A stretch of DNA of 39,075 nucleotides, from the NCBI GenBank assembly GCA_900759045.1, contig CAAETU010000049.1:1-39075 (forward strand), read 5' to 3'. The stretch is from an uncultured Collinsella sp. (GTDB taxonomy: Bacteria; Actinomycetota; Coriobacteriia; Coriobacteriales; Coriobacteriaceae). Shown here in pieces: positions 17,516 through 26,354 of this stretch. Both the position numbers and the translations under genes were made by a program. Within the stretch, counting starts at the first letter, position 1, and every line of letters starts with the position of its first letter. Under the pieces are notes generated by a model. It ran no database searches and was not told the origin of the DNA. It was given only the letters and a program-made list of their open reading frames with translations.

Positions 17516-17595
17516 GATTGCGCCGCTTTGCACTCTGACCGCCCAGACAATGGTGGTACGGGCATTCGCCCGGCACTGCCATGAGAGGAGCGGCC

Positions 17596-18255
17596 GTGAA
17601 CAAGAGCAAGCGCATCGCCATCAGTCTGGTCGCGGGCGTGCTCGCTGCTCTGCTCTGCATGGTTTACGGCTCGTCGATCCGCTCGCAAGCCGAACAGGTC
17701 CAGGCTGAGACCTTGGCCAAGTACGGTGGCGATCGCGTCGAGGTATGCGTCGCGGCGCGCGATATCGATGTGGGCGAGACCCTCGATGAGACCAATGTCA
17801 TAACCCAGGAATGGCTGACGAGCCTGCTGCCGCGTGACGCGGCGACCGAGCTGCGCCAGGTGCGCGGCGACGTGACGACTTCGCGTATTCCCAAAAACGC
17901 CGTGATCTGCAATGTCTACACCAAGGCCGAGAGCCACAAGCTCGAGGTGCCTAAGGGCAAGGTCGCCGTTTCGGTGGCGGTCGATGCCGAGCACTCGGTC
18001 GGCGGTGCCACGGGCGTGGGCAGCTATGTGGACGTGTACGTGCAAAAAGATGGCGTAACCGATCGACTGTGCGGCGCGCACGTGATCGATACCAGTGAGA
18101 ATTCCGGTGCCACGCGCGAGGGCAAGATCGAATGGGTGACGCTGGCGGCTGACCCCGAAGACGTCAAGGAACTGCTGGGAGCCTCGGGCAAGGGAACGGT
18201 CAGCTTGACGATTCCCGCCACGGCGCGCGGCAAAAAGAGCGGAGGCGACGAGTGA
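17596..18255 (+). CDS. cpaB: Flp pilus assembly protein CpaB/RcpC (SAF domain)
   Basis: This 219-residue protein is the first gene of the tad pilus operon. A short cytoplasmic start and one membrane helix (about residues 5-25) precede a SAF domain (about 42-105: VEVCVAARDIDVGETLDE, then SRIPKNAVI) and an RcpC-type region with VAVSVAVDAEHSVGG. In Gram-negative systems CpaB works with the secretin; here it is probably an extracytoplasmic assembly factor. The GTG at 17596 has AGAGGAG 5 bases upstream. An ATG at 17581 lies before that site and is less likely. Its stop overlaps the next start. Confidence 0.88.
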   Translation: MNKSKRIAISLVAGVLAALLCMVYGSSIRSQAEQVQAETLAKYGGDRVEVCVAARDIDVGETLDETNVITQEWLTSLLPRDAATELRQVRGDVTTSRIPKNAVICNVYTKAESHKLEVPKGKVAVSVAVDAEHSVGGATGVGSYVDVYVQKDGVTDRLCGAHVIDTSENSGATREGKIEWVTLAADPEDVKELLGASGKGTVSLTIPATARGKKSGGDE

Positions 18256-19904
18256 TGAAGGCGATCTGGCTTGCGTGCTGCGCGTGCGGCGATTACGGGC
18301 TGTTGCAGCAGGAAGTCGAGGGCCGTGATGCGGGTGCACAGGTGCTTCGCGTGGGTGACCTGGACGGGCTGGTTTCCATGGCGCGGGCGTTTCCGTCGCG
18401 CCGCGGGGCTGCCATCATCGCGGCGTCTCTGTTTGATATCGAAGATGTGCGCAAGACTGTTGCGCGCCTGACGGCCGAAGGCCGCGTGAGTCGCGTGGTC
18501 GTGTTGATAGAAGCGCTCGATCCGTCGGATATCGAGGGACTGTTTCGCGCGGGGGCGACCGAGGTCATCGCTGCGCACAGTATATGCGGCAACGGGCGCG
18601 CGGGCGAGGGAGCGGTTGATTCCGATCGGCGCATGACGATTGAGCCCGATGCTTTTGTTGATAGGGAACCCGGGGCGCCTCGCGCTACAAGAGGCCCGCG
18701 TGTTGATGATTATGGAAAAGCGGAAGCCGAGCATGGTCGGCGCCCCCGGAACCCCCTTGTATACGATGACGCTGGAGGGCCGGCACAGCATGCTGGCGAC
18801 TCCCCGGCTGTAGATATGGGATACGTGCACGGCGTGAATCTGGCGGATGAACTCGACGAAGTTGAGGGCTTTGCCGGGTGCGGCGAGTTGTCGCTGATGC
18901 AGCATGAGCAGATTGCACAGAACGAGCCTGCCTTGCAGACCGAACAAGCTGCCATGCCGGCTTGGACGCAGCGTGTGGTTGCGGCGGGGGAGACGGGGAC
19001 GCTGTCGCCGACGCCCGCCCCGCCGCCTCCGATGCCGCCGGCAGACGCTGCCGCTCCGCAGCATCGAGCTCCGGTCATCTGCGCCATTTCGGGTTCGGGC
19101 GGTTGCGGCAAGTCGACGATCGTTGCCACCATGGCACACACATCGTCGCTGTTGGGCTTGCGTGCCGCCGTGCTCGACCTGGACCTGATGTTTGGAAACC
19201 TTTACAACTTGTTAGGCGTCGATGCTCCGCGCGATATGGCGGCACTTATCGAGCCGGCGGCGGCGGGCGCGCTCACCGAGCCGGATATCGTAGCCACATC
19301 GATGCGCGTGGCGCCAGGCGTTACGCTCTGGGGTCCCGTTGCGGCGCCCGAGCAAGCCGAGCTCATGGCACGTCCGGTGGAGCTACTGCTTGATGTTTTG
19401 CGTCGCGAATCCGACGTAGTCTTTATCGATACCTCGGTCTTTTGGGGCGACGCCGTGGCGGCTGCGGTGGCGGCGAGCGACCGCTGCCTGATCGTTGGCG
19501 ATGCCGCGGTGTCGTCCGCGACATCGGCGTCGCGCGTCATTGAACTGGCAAGTCGAGTAGGTGTGCCGCGCACGCGCATGAGCGCCGTGTTCAACCGGTT
19601 CGGTGCGCGCGGGGCAGACGAGGACGTCGCCATGCGCTTTGAGATTGCCTGTGCGTTGAGCTCCAAGATTCGTATCGCCGATGGCGGGCAGGATCTCGCC
19701 GCGCTCATGGCGTTTGGGCGCGCTGATGAGGCAGTGGGGCAGACCAGTGCTTTTGCGACCAGCGTGCGCGAGGCCACGCGCGAGATGCTCGTGGAACTGG
19801 GGTGCGCCGTCGGCCCTTGGAGCGATATGGTCGCCGACCGTGCAACGCGCACCGAACGCCCGCGTATCCGCCTTCCCTGGTCGCGCGAGGGTGATCAGCG
19901 ATGA
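18255..19904 (+). CDS. tadZ: Tad pilus localisation ATPase, TadZ/CpaE type
   Basis: This 549-residue protein has an N-terminal response-regulator-like domain without an obvious phosphorylation site (about 1-115), a long low-complexity linker (about 116-270, with a Pro-rich end), and a ParA/MinD-like ATPase domain. The P-loop SGSGGCGKST at 279-288 keeps GK-S/T, but the signature first lysine of ParA/MinD is Ser. TadZ/CpaE proteins place the pilus machine at the cell pole. GGAGGCG precedes the ATG, which overlaps the cpaB stop (TGATG). The linker uses codons such as GGA and GTA more than its surroundings. Confidence 0.87.
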   Translation: MKAIWLACCACGDYGLLQQEVEGRDAGAQVLRVGDLDGLVSMARAFPSRRGAAIIAASLFDIEDVRKTVARLTAEGRVSRVVVLIEALDPSDIEGLFRAGATEVIAAHSICGNGRAGEGAVDSDRRMTIEPDAFVDREPGAPRATRGPRVDDYGKAEAEHGRRPRNPLVYDDAGGPAQHAGDSPAVDMGYVHGVNLADELDEVEGFAGCGELSLMQHEQIAQNEPALQTEQAAMPAWTQRVVAAGETGTLSPTPAPPPPMPPADAAAPQHRAPVICAISGSGGCGKSTIVATMAHTSSLLGLRAAVLDLDLMFGNLYNLLGVDAPRDMAALIEPAAAGALTEPDIVATSMRVAPGVTLWGPVAAPEQAELMARPVELLLDVLRRESDVVFIDTSVFWGDAVAAAVAASDRCLIVGDAAVSSATSASRVIELASRVGVPRTRMSAVFNRFGARGADEDVAMRFEIACALSSKIRIADGGQDLAALMAFGRADEAVGQTSAFATSVREATREMLVELGCAVGPWSDMVADRATRTERPRIRLPWSREGDQR

Positions 19905-21229
19905 GCCTGCAAACGAGGATTAAGGCTGCCGGCGCTGCAGCGGGGGCAGCGCCTGTAGATGCGGGGCGTCGCCGCGCGGTGAAACGACGCACCAAGTGCG
20001 CCGTGATGGACCGCATGGGTTACGACGAAGTGGCGCGTATCAGCGCCTATATCGACCCGGCACTTGCCCGCTCGGAATTGCGTCCCGCGGTGGAGGCGGC
20101 GCTCAATGTTGAGGAACCGACCGATCTCGCGACGACCGAGCGCGAGACCATCATCGACGAGATTTTGGATGACGTAGTGGGCCTGGGGCCGTTGCAGCCG
20201 CTCATCGAGGACGACACCGTTACCGAGATCATGATCAACGGCTGCCGCTCGGCTTTCTTTGAACGCGGCGGCGTCTTGCACCCCATCGAGCATGCGTTTG
20301 AGGATGATGAACAGATCCGTGTGCTTATCGACCGCATCATCTCGCCACTTGGCCGCCGTATCGACGAGCGCAGCCCCATCGTCAACGCCCGCCTCAAAAC
20401 GGGCTATCGCGTCAACGCGGTGATTCCGCCTGTGGCGATTGACGGACCGATTCTCACCATCCGAAAGTTCTCGGACCGCATCTGCTCGCTGGACGAGCTT
20501 GTGGGGCTGGGGTCGCTGCCGCTTTGGTATGCGCAGCTGTTGTCGTGCGCGGTGTCGCTGCGACAGGACCTGGCGGTTGCGGGAGGCACGGGATCTGGTA
20601 AGACCACCCTGCTCAACGCGTTGTCATGTGAGATTTCCACCGGCGAGCGCATCGTGACGATCGAGGACTCTGCCGAGCTCAAGTTTGCGCATCATCCGCA
20701 CGTGGTGCGTCTAGAGGCGCGCGAGGCTTCAATTGAGGGCGAGGGCGCGGTGACGATCCGCGACCTGGTGACCAATGCCCTGCGCATGCGCCCCGACCGC
20801 ATCGTGGTGGGCGAGGTGCGCGGTGCCGAGTGCTGCGACATGTTGCAGGCCATGAACACGGGCCACGACGGGTCGCTCACCACGCTTCATGCGGGTTCCG
20901 AGCAGGAGACCGTGGTGCGTCTGACGTTGCTTGCACGTTATGGCATCGATCTGCCGAGCGAGCTCATCGAAGAGCAGATTGCCATGGCGCTCGACGGCAT
21001 CGTGATGTCCGAGCGCCACGCCGATGGCAGGCGCTTCGTCTCCTCGTATTCGGGGGTGCGTCGCGCCGCGTCGGGCGGCGTAGAGCTCGAGCGCTATGTG
21101 ACTTTCGATGCCGCCGAGCGCACCTGGACGCTTGACCGCGAGCCGCCGTTTATCGCAGAAGGCCTGCGGTCGGGGACGCTCACACAAGAGGAGGTGGACG
21201 AATGGAGGTCGCTGTGCCCCTCGTCGTAG
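19901..21229 (+). CDS. tadA: Tad pilus assembly ATPase TadA/CpaF
   Basis: TadA (442 residues) is the secretion ATPase that powers pilin assembly. The N-terminal domain leads to DDTVTEIMINGC, typical of CpaF. The Walker A GGTGSGKTT is at 229-237, the Asp-box region follows, and RIVVGEVRGAE is the Walker B block. HxxHDGSLTTLHA near TGHDGS matches the family. Start and the tadZ stop overlap as ATGA. Full length. Confidence 0.95.
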   Translation: MSLQTRIKAAGAAAGAAPVDAGRRRAVKRRTKCAVMDRMGYDEVARISAYIDPALARSELRPAVEAALNVEEPTDLATTERETIIDEILDDVVGLGPLQPLIEDDTVTEIMINGCRSAFFERGGVLHPIEHAFEDDEQIRVLIDRIISPLGRRIDERSPIVNARLKTGYRVNAVIPPVAIDGPILTIRKFSDRICSLDELVGLGSLPLWYAQLLSCAVSLRQDLAVAGGTGSGKTTLLNALSCEISTGERIVTIEDSAELKFAHHPHVVRLEAREASIEGEGAVTIRDLVTNALRMRPDRIVVGEVRGAECCDMLQAMNTGHDGSLTTLHAGSEQETVVRLTLLARYGIDLPSELIEEQIAMALDGIVMSERHADGRRFVSSYSGVRRAASGGVELERYVTFDAAERTWTLDREPPFIAEGLRSGTLTQEEVDEWRSLCPSS

Positions 21230-22128
21230 GGGGTTTGGCAGGGTTTTCTGTCGCGACGGCGTGCGGGGCGGAACCTCGTGTGCCGCAGGTGCCGCCGGCG
21301 GAGCTGGCGCGTCAGGCGTTCGAGACGGTGGCAGAGAAGCTGCCGCGTGAGTTGGTGGAAAACGATCTGCTGAAAAAGATTGCCCGTTCGTGGGCATCGC
21401 TGGCTCCGGCGCGTCGCCTTGGCCTCGTGATCGAAGATGCTTCGGGGCGTTTGGCGTTTCTGCTGCTATCGAGCGGTGTCTGCTGCGTTTTGCTAACGAT
21501 GGTGTCGTTATCGCCCCTCGGGTTTGCCTTGGGACTTGTTGCTCCGATTGCCGCTGGCGCCGCTCGGGATGGCTTTGAGAGCCGGCGCGAGCAACACGAT
21601 GCAGAAGAGGCCATGCCCGAGGCGTTTACCGCACTTTCCATGTCGCTTGCCTCGGGACATTCGCTGGCCCAGGGCATGCGCTTTGTGGGCGCTCATGCGC
21701 AAGAACCGGTGCATACCGAGTTTTTGCGGGTAGCGGCGGCGATCGATTGCGGCATCTCGGCGACCGACGCGCTCGATGACTTGCTCGTGCGCATCGACGC
21801 CCCCGGCCTTTCGCTTGTGACCTTGGCGCTTAAGGTGTCTCAGCGCACCGGTGCTCCGCTTGCCGACTTACTGTCCGAGGCGTCGAGCATGGTGGGGGAG
21901 CGCATTGAGCTCAAGCGCCGCCTGGATGTTAAGACGTCGCAGGCTCGCATGTCTGCGCATATGGTCGCGGCGATGCCGGCGGGCATGTGCGCGGTGTTGG
22001 CGCTGCTTTCGGCAGATTTTCGTCGCGGTCTTGCGACGCCTGCCGGTGCGGGCGCTGTGGTGCTGGGTCTAGCCCTCAACGTCGTTGCCCTGGTGGTTAT
22101 CCGGCGCATTATGCGGGTGGAGCTATGA
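21202..22128 (+). CDS. tadB: Tad pilus inner-membrane platform protein TadB
   Basis: TadB (308 residues) is a type II secretion F-domain protein that forms the membrane platform with TadC. Two hydrophobic blocks (about 92-125) precede the soluble F domain with MPEAFTALSMSLASGHSLAQG, and two further helices close the protein. An AGAGGAGG site precedes the ATG. The start overlaps the end of tadA by 28 bases, and the stop overlaps tadC by ATGA. Confidence 0.9.
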   Translation: MEVAVPLVVGGLAGFSVATACGAEPRVPQVPPAELARQAFETVAEKLPRELVENDLLKKIARSWASLAPARRLGLVIEDASGRLAFLLLSSGVCCVLLTMVSLSPLGFALGLVAPIAAGAARDGFESRREQHDAEEAMPEAFTALSMSLASGHSLAQGMRFVGAHAQEPVHTEFLRVAAAIDCGISATDALDDLLVRIDAPGLSLVTLALKVSQRTGAPLADLLSEASSMVGERIELKRRLDVKTSQARMSAHMVAAMPAGMCAVLALLSADFRRGLATPAGAGAVVLGLALNVVALVVIRRIMRVEL

Positions 22129-22766
22129 GCGCCCTGGTTGCAGTTGTGGCTTGCCTGTGTGCCCTGAGTGTATTTGTCGCGACGGGTTTGGATCGGGCGG
22201 ATGCGCGCAAGATCGCAGGGGCCTGCAAGCGCGAGGCGGTGCTGGTCGCTGCCGCGGGTCGCTCGGTGGTCGATGCCCTGACCGCGCGAGTGAAGGGCGC
22301 GGTTGGAGCGGGCGGCCCGGCGCGAGTGTCGCTCGGCGAAGTGTCCGAGATGATCGATGTTGTGCGCTTGGGTCTTTCGGCCGGCCTTTCGTTTGATGCG
22401 GCGCTTGAGATTTTCTGCGCCAACCGCCGGTCAGTGCTGGCTCTTCGCCTTGAGCGGGCCTGCATGGCGTGGCAGGTGGGCGTGGGCACGCGTGAGGACG
22501 AGTTGTTGGCCGCCGCGCGCGACCTGGACGTGCGAGCGCTCGAGACCTTTGCCATTACGGTGGGGCAGGCACTCGCCCTGGGTGCCCCACTTGCCGAGAC
22601 ACTGGCCGCTCAAAGTCGCGAGATCCGTGCGGCTCATCGCGCCGCGGTCGAGCGCGAGATTGAGCGTGCGCCCGTCAAGCTGCTGATTCCCACCGGCACG
22701 CTCATCTTGCCGGCGTTGCTTCTGTCCATATTGGGCCCGCTGTTGGGAGCAGGCGGGATGATGTAG
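22125..22766 (+). CDS. tadC: Tad pilus inner-membrane platform protein TadC
   Basis: TadC (213 residues) is the second F-domain protein of the platform. Hydrophobic segment 3-20, then EMIDVVRLGLSAGLSFDAALE, a typical T2SSF segment, and a C-terminal helix (about 187-208). It is shorter than many TadC proteins (about 280), with a single N-terminal helix. The ATG at 22125 overlaps the tadB stop (ATGA), which fixes the start. Confidence 0.87.
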   Translation: MSALVAVVACLCALSVFVATGLDRADARKIAGACKREAVLVAAAGRSVVDALTARVKGAVGAGGPARVSLGEVSEMIDVVRLGLSAGLSFDAALEIFCANRRSVLALRLERACMAWQVGVGTREDELLAAARDLDVRALETFAITVGQALALGAPLAETLAAQSREIRAAHRAAVEREIERAPVKLLIPTGTLILPALLLSILGPLLGAGGMM

Positions 22767-22776
22767 GGAGGAATAC

Positions 22777-23010
22777 ATGAACACGATGACTGACGTTGCT
22801 GGCAAGGTCTGGAGCTGGGCTGTTTGCCAGTCAATTCGCGCTCGCCAGCATGCCGGGGAGCTACTGCAGGAGGAGAGTGCGCAGGGCACCACCGAATACG
22901 CCATCTTGGTCGGCGTGCTCGTGGTGATCGCCATCATTGCCATTGTCGCATTTAAGGGCAAGGTCCAAGATCTATGGAACGCTATCAGCGAGGGCATCAA
23001 CAGCCTGTAG
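22777..23010 (+). CDS. flp: Flp-type pilin (probable major pilin)
   Basis: This 77-residue protein has a 33-residue charged leader, then EESAQGTTEYAILVGVLVV, a prepilin site in which cleavage after Ala would put Glu at +5 and Tyr at +6, as in Flp pilins. A single hydrophobic helix follows, and the mature peptide would be about 42 residues. AGGGAGGA lies just before the ATG. Its small size and position after tadC favour the major subunit. Confidence 0.85.
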   Translation: MNTMTDVAGKVWSWAVCQSIRARQHAGELLQEESAQGTTEYAILVGVLVVIAIIAIVAFKGKVQDLWNAISEGINSL

Positions 23011-23537
23011 AGGGCGAGCGCCCCATCGGGGTGCTGCTGGTGTTTGCTTGTCTGACCGTGGCGATAGCGGCGGTGCTTTGGGGGCTTAACGCCGCGCGGC
23101 AGCAGCGTCCTGGGGCCGCCTTCGATTCGGGCTCAGATTCGGCGGTGGCGTCTCAAAAAGATGAGATGCGAGATGCGGACGATTCGGATGTCGCTGTCAC
23201 GGCGCAAACCTTTCTGCGGACGCTCGACAAGCGGTCTGGCACTGCGACGGATTCACCTGAGGACAACGCGATTGCGGTCCGGCTTGCATGGTCCGAGGAC
23301 CGACCGATGACCGAGGCAGCGGCGGATATGTTACGCGCCTACCGCGAGGTGCCAACGGCCCAGCTCGCCCTGAGCGGCTATCTCGATATTAAGGGCAACG
23401 TATGGGGCGCCATCGTGCGCGATGGGCGCGGCTGGGTCGATATGGTGACGGTTGCCGCGGATGCTGGCGATGCTTCGTGTCGTCTGCGCGCCGTGCGTCT
23501 GGTCCCGCAAACAATAAGCTCAAAGGAGGGATCGTGA
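22974..23537 (+). CDS. Membrane-anchored protein of unknown function in the tad operon
   Basis: I do not recognise this 187-residue protein. One membrane helix (about 18-40) follows a short basic N-terminus. The rest is an acidic, Asp/Ala-rich region that would lie outside the membrane. It overlaps the flp pilin gene by 37 bases in another frame, and its stop lies just before the next pilin-like gene, so expression with the operon is clear. A weak AAGG lies before the ATG. A GTG at 23031 is an alternative start but would remove part of the leader. Accessory pilus protein is a reasonable guess. Confidence 0.65.
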   Translation: MERYQRGHQQPVEGERPIGVLLVFACLTVAIAAVLWGLNAARQQRPGAAFDSGSDSAVASQKDEMRDADDSDVAVTAQTFLRTLDKRSGTATDSPEDNAIAVRLAWSEDRPMTEAAADMLRAYREVPTAQLALSGYLDIKGNVWGAIVRDGRGWVDMVTVAADAGDASCRLRAVRLVPQTISSKEGS

Positions 23538-23538
23538 A

Positions 23539-23757
23539 ATGCATGGCATTCTGCGTGAGGAATCTGCCCAGGCGACGGTCGAATACGCCATCGTCACGGT
23601 GGCGCTGTTATCGATCGTGCTGGCGATTGTGGGACTTTGGCGTGCTGGCACCGATGGACGCTTGGCGGCGCTGGTTGAGCGGGCGGCATCCCATGGCGTT
23701 GCCTCGACGTCGGTTATCGACGCCGCTGCGGGCGCTAAGGACATCGCGTTGTATTGA
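23539..23757 (+). CDS. Second small pilin-like protein
   Basis: This 72-residue protein starts MHGILREESAQATVEYA, so the prepilin-like motif lies very near the N-terminus, followed by one hydrophobic helix (about 17-35) and a 35-residue soluble tail. AAAGGAGG precedes the ATG. It may be a minor pilin or a truncated TadE. It overlaps the next reading frame. Confidence 0.75.
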   Translation: MHGILREESAQATVEYAIVTVALLSIVLAIVGLWRAGTDGRLAALVERAASHGVASTSVIDAAAGAKDIALY

Positions 23758-24229
23758 TATCGCGCGCGAGGACCGGGCGCAGTCTACGGTCGAGGCCGCT
23801 TTTTTGCTGCCGACGTTTCTGACGCTCATCCTTCTCGCACTGCAACCGGTGTGCCTGCTTTATACGCGCGCGGTCATGGAGTCTGCTGCCGCCGAGACCG
23901 CGCGGCTCATGACCACGACGACGGCGGAGGACGACGATCTTAAGGAGTTCACCCTCCGCCGGCTTGCCGCAGTGCCCAACGTTTCGATCTTTCATGCCGG
24001 CGGGCCGTTGTCGTGGGATGTCGAGCTTAGCCGGGCCGATGCGGGCGGCGTCTCGTCCGTGTCCGTTTCCGGCGAGGTCAAGCCGTTGCCTGTGATCGGT
24101 GCGTTTGCGCAGGTTATGGGTGGTACCGCCGAGGGCGGCTACGTTGAGCTCAAGGTCGATGTCTCGTATCAATCACGTCCCGAATGGCTGGAGGGAGATT
24201 ATGATTCGTGGATTGCTGCATGGGATTAA
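23693..24229 (+). CDS. tadE: TadE-like minor pilin
   Basis: The protein contains EDRAQSTVEAAFLLPTFLTL, the TadE signature of an acidic/AQ motif ahead of a hydrophobic helix, then about 110 residues of extracytoplasmic region. The start is uncertain: ATG at 23693 (178 residues) overlaps the previous gene by 65 bases and has only a weak ribosome binding site. A non-ATG start close to 23753 would remove the basic leader. The stop overlaps the following TadG-like gene by 29 bases. Confidence 0.7.
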   Translation: MALPRRRLSTPLRALRTSRCIDIAREDRAQSTVEAAFLLPTFLTLILLALQPVCLLYTRAVMESAAAETARLMTTTTAEDDDLKEFTLRRLAAVPNVSIFHAGGPLSWDVELSRADAGGVSSVSVSGEVKPLPVIGAFAQVMGGTAEGGYVELKVDVSYQSRPEWLEGDYDSWIAAWD

Positions 24230-26354
24230 GCGTTTCTGGTCTAGACGCGTTTTGACGCGCCGTCCGAGCTGCCATCGCAAGCGAGGCGGCTTTATGGGCC
24301 GCGCCGGTATCGACCTGTTTATCGAAGACGGTGCCTACACCACGCTTTCTTCTGCCGTGGTCATCCTAGTGGTGCTCACGTTGTTGTTTTCGTCGACCGC
24401 GGCGATATGGAGCATGTCGCGTGCCGGGGATACCCAGGTGGCGGCCGATAGCGGCGCGCTGGCGGGTGCCAACGTGGTGTCGTCCTATCACACGGCTGCC
24501 ACGGTGGTGGATGCGAGCATTTTGAGTTTGGGCCTGGCGGGGTTTGCCACGATCGGGACGGGCCTGGTCGCCATCCTCATCCCGGGCGCCGAACCAGTTG
24601 CCGGCAATATGGTCGACACCGGGATTGAGATTATTAAAACGCGCAACAAGTTTGCCAAAAGCGCATCGGAAGGCTTACAGAAAATCGAGACGGCTCTGCC
24701 GTATCTGATCGCCGCGCGTGCCACGCAGGCGGTCTCGGCGCAGGATACCGATAATGTGACCTATACCGGTACGGCGCTTGCCGTGCCCAGGACATCCGAG
24801 TCGGACTTCGCTGCGCTCGAGGGGTCCGAGATCTCGACCGATGCCATTAAAGACACATCGGATGATTTAGAGCGTGCGGCCGAGGAGCTGCGGAAGGCTT
24901 CTGAGGACACGGCGAAGGCTAAAGAGCGCGCTTGGCTGGCGGATTGTGGCGGGTCGGACGAGAGTTCGATTGGCAAGTACTCGTGTATGTGGGAGCGTGC
25001 GAAAAAACTAGCAGAACTATCTGACAGCCAGAACCGTCATGAAAAGTCGAGCATCACATGGGAGCCGCAAATAGCGCTCGATCGCGCGAAAACCTATTAC
25101 CGACAGCGCTTGGCGAATGAAAAACCTCAGGGATCGAGCGTCGAGATGAAAGCGCAGTCAGCCGCTCGAAAAGCGTTCTATGCCTATGCGATTGAAGAGG
25201 TCGATCGAGCATACATAAAAGATGATGGCGAACGGTTTTCTGCCTATATCCCACTATTGCCGCGTGTCCCAAACGAGGTGCGGCCGACCGAACTTTACAC
25301 CGATGCCGCATGGCCTGTAAGCAACAACGACGGCAGAACATACCTGCATTATGGAGTCGAATGCCCCGTCTATCAGAAAGGGACTCCGAGTGGGCTGGCA
25401 TCTGTTGCTGATTATGATGGTCGTGATACATGCGAAGCGTGCGGCTTCGGCGTGGTTACGCTTGGAAGCGCCCTCATGCCGCCATCGTTCATCGAAAACG
25501 GCTTCGAGTACCACTTTGACAAGTTCAAAGAGGCTCTGGAAGACTACGTCGAATGCCGCAACAAAGAGCTCGAGCTCGAGCGTCAGACCGAAGACGAGGC
25601 CGATCGTGCGGGCAATACGTTTGACCAGGCCATCAAGGAGCTTTCGGGCGAGCGTCCGCGTATCGCTCCGCCCGGTCGCAACGGCGTGGTCGCCTTTGCG
25701 GTTACGGGTGCCATCTCGAGCCCCGACGAGCTCAACTCTTCGTTTAACACGGCAGTCAGGCTTGGCAATCGCGGTGCTATCTCTGGCGCGGTGCTGGCAC
25801 CCGATGACGCGACGGCGCAAAACAACGTGCTTTCGCGATTTTTCTCGACATTGAAGGAACGCTCGGGCGGCGTTGCCGGCGTGCTCGACGGCGTCATGGA
25901 TGTTTGGGGACGGCTGCTCGTAGGATACGGTGATATTCAAGGTTCGGCCGACGAACTTATGGACGAGATGATTAAAGGCCTAGGAGGGGGCAGCGGCGCG
26001 TTGGGCTCCATCGCATCGTGGCTCGGCGATACCGTTTCGGCGTCCGTGGCGGCGCTGGGTTTGGAACCGTGCGACTTGCGCCTGCGAAAGCCGGTGCTGA
26101 CCGATTCTGCCAACGTCATTAAGAGTCCGGGGTCTGACATTGCGGGTCTCTCTCAAGCGCAAGACAAACTGCGAAGTATTCCGTTGGGCGTGACCGATCC
26201 CAAGGCGCTTTGCGAGGCGTTGGAATATCAAGTCGAACGCACCATTAGCGGTACGGTGTTCACACTTGCGGAGATTCCTCTGCCCGGCGGCGGCTCCATC
26301 CCGCTCACCGTCGATGTCGCCACGCTGGTTGGCGCTCTGGGCGGTGGGTCGTAA
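24201..26354 (+). CDS. Large TadG-like pilus-associated protein
   Basis: This 717-residue protein starts with a basic cytoplasmic segment, one membrane helix (48-70) and then DTQVAADSGALAGANVVSS, the hallmark of TadG/TadE-G-like proteins. The long remainder is extracytoplasmic, with helical charged stretches and a Cys-rich part (including CEACGFG near residue 412). The region about 24960-25470 is noticeably AT-richer than its flanks, which suggests recombination of an exposed domain. GGAGGGAG precedes the ATG, which overlaps tadE. The stop overlaps the next start by one base. Adhesion or tip function is possible but not shown. Confidence 0.75.
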   Translation: MIRGLLHGIKRFWSRRVLTRRPSCHRKRGGFMGRAGIDLFIEDGAYTTLSSAVVILVVLTLLFSSTAAIWSMSRAGDTQVAADSGALAGANVVSSYHTAATVVDASILSLGLAGFATIGTGLVAILIPGAEPVAGNMVDTGIEIIKTRNKFAKSASEGLQKIETALPYLIAARATQAVSAQDTDNVTYTGTALAVPRTSESDFAALEGSEISTDAIKDTSDDLERAAEELRKASEDTAKAKERAWLADCGGSDESSIGKYSCMWERAKKLAELSDSQNRHEKSSITWEPQIALDRAKTYYRQRLANEKPQGSSVEMKAQSAARKAFYAYAIEEVDRAYIKDDGERFSAYIPLLPRVPNEVRPTELYTDAAWPVSNNDGRTYLHYGVECPVYQKGTPSGLASVADYDGRDTCEACGFGVVTLGSALMPPSFIENGFEYHFDKFKEALEDYVECRNKELELERQTEDEADRAGNTFDQAIKELSGERPRIAPPGRNGVVAFAVTGAISSPDELNSSFNTAVRLGNRGAISGAVLAPDDATAQNNVLSRFFSTLKERSGGVAGVLDGVMDVWGRLLVGYGDIQGSADELMDEMIKGLGGGSGALGSIASWLGDTVSASVAALGLEPCDLRLRKPVLTDSANVIKSPGSDIAGLSQAQDKLRSIPLGVTDPKALCEALEYQVERTISGTVFTLAEIPLPGGGSIPLTVDVATLVGALGGGS

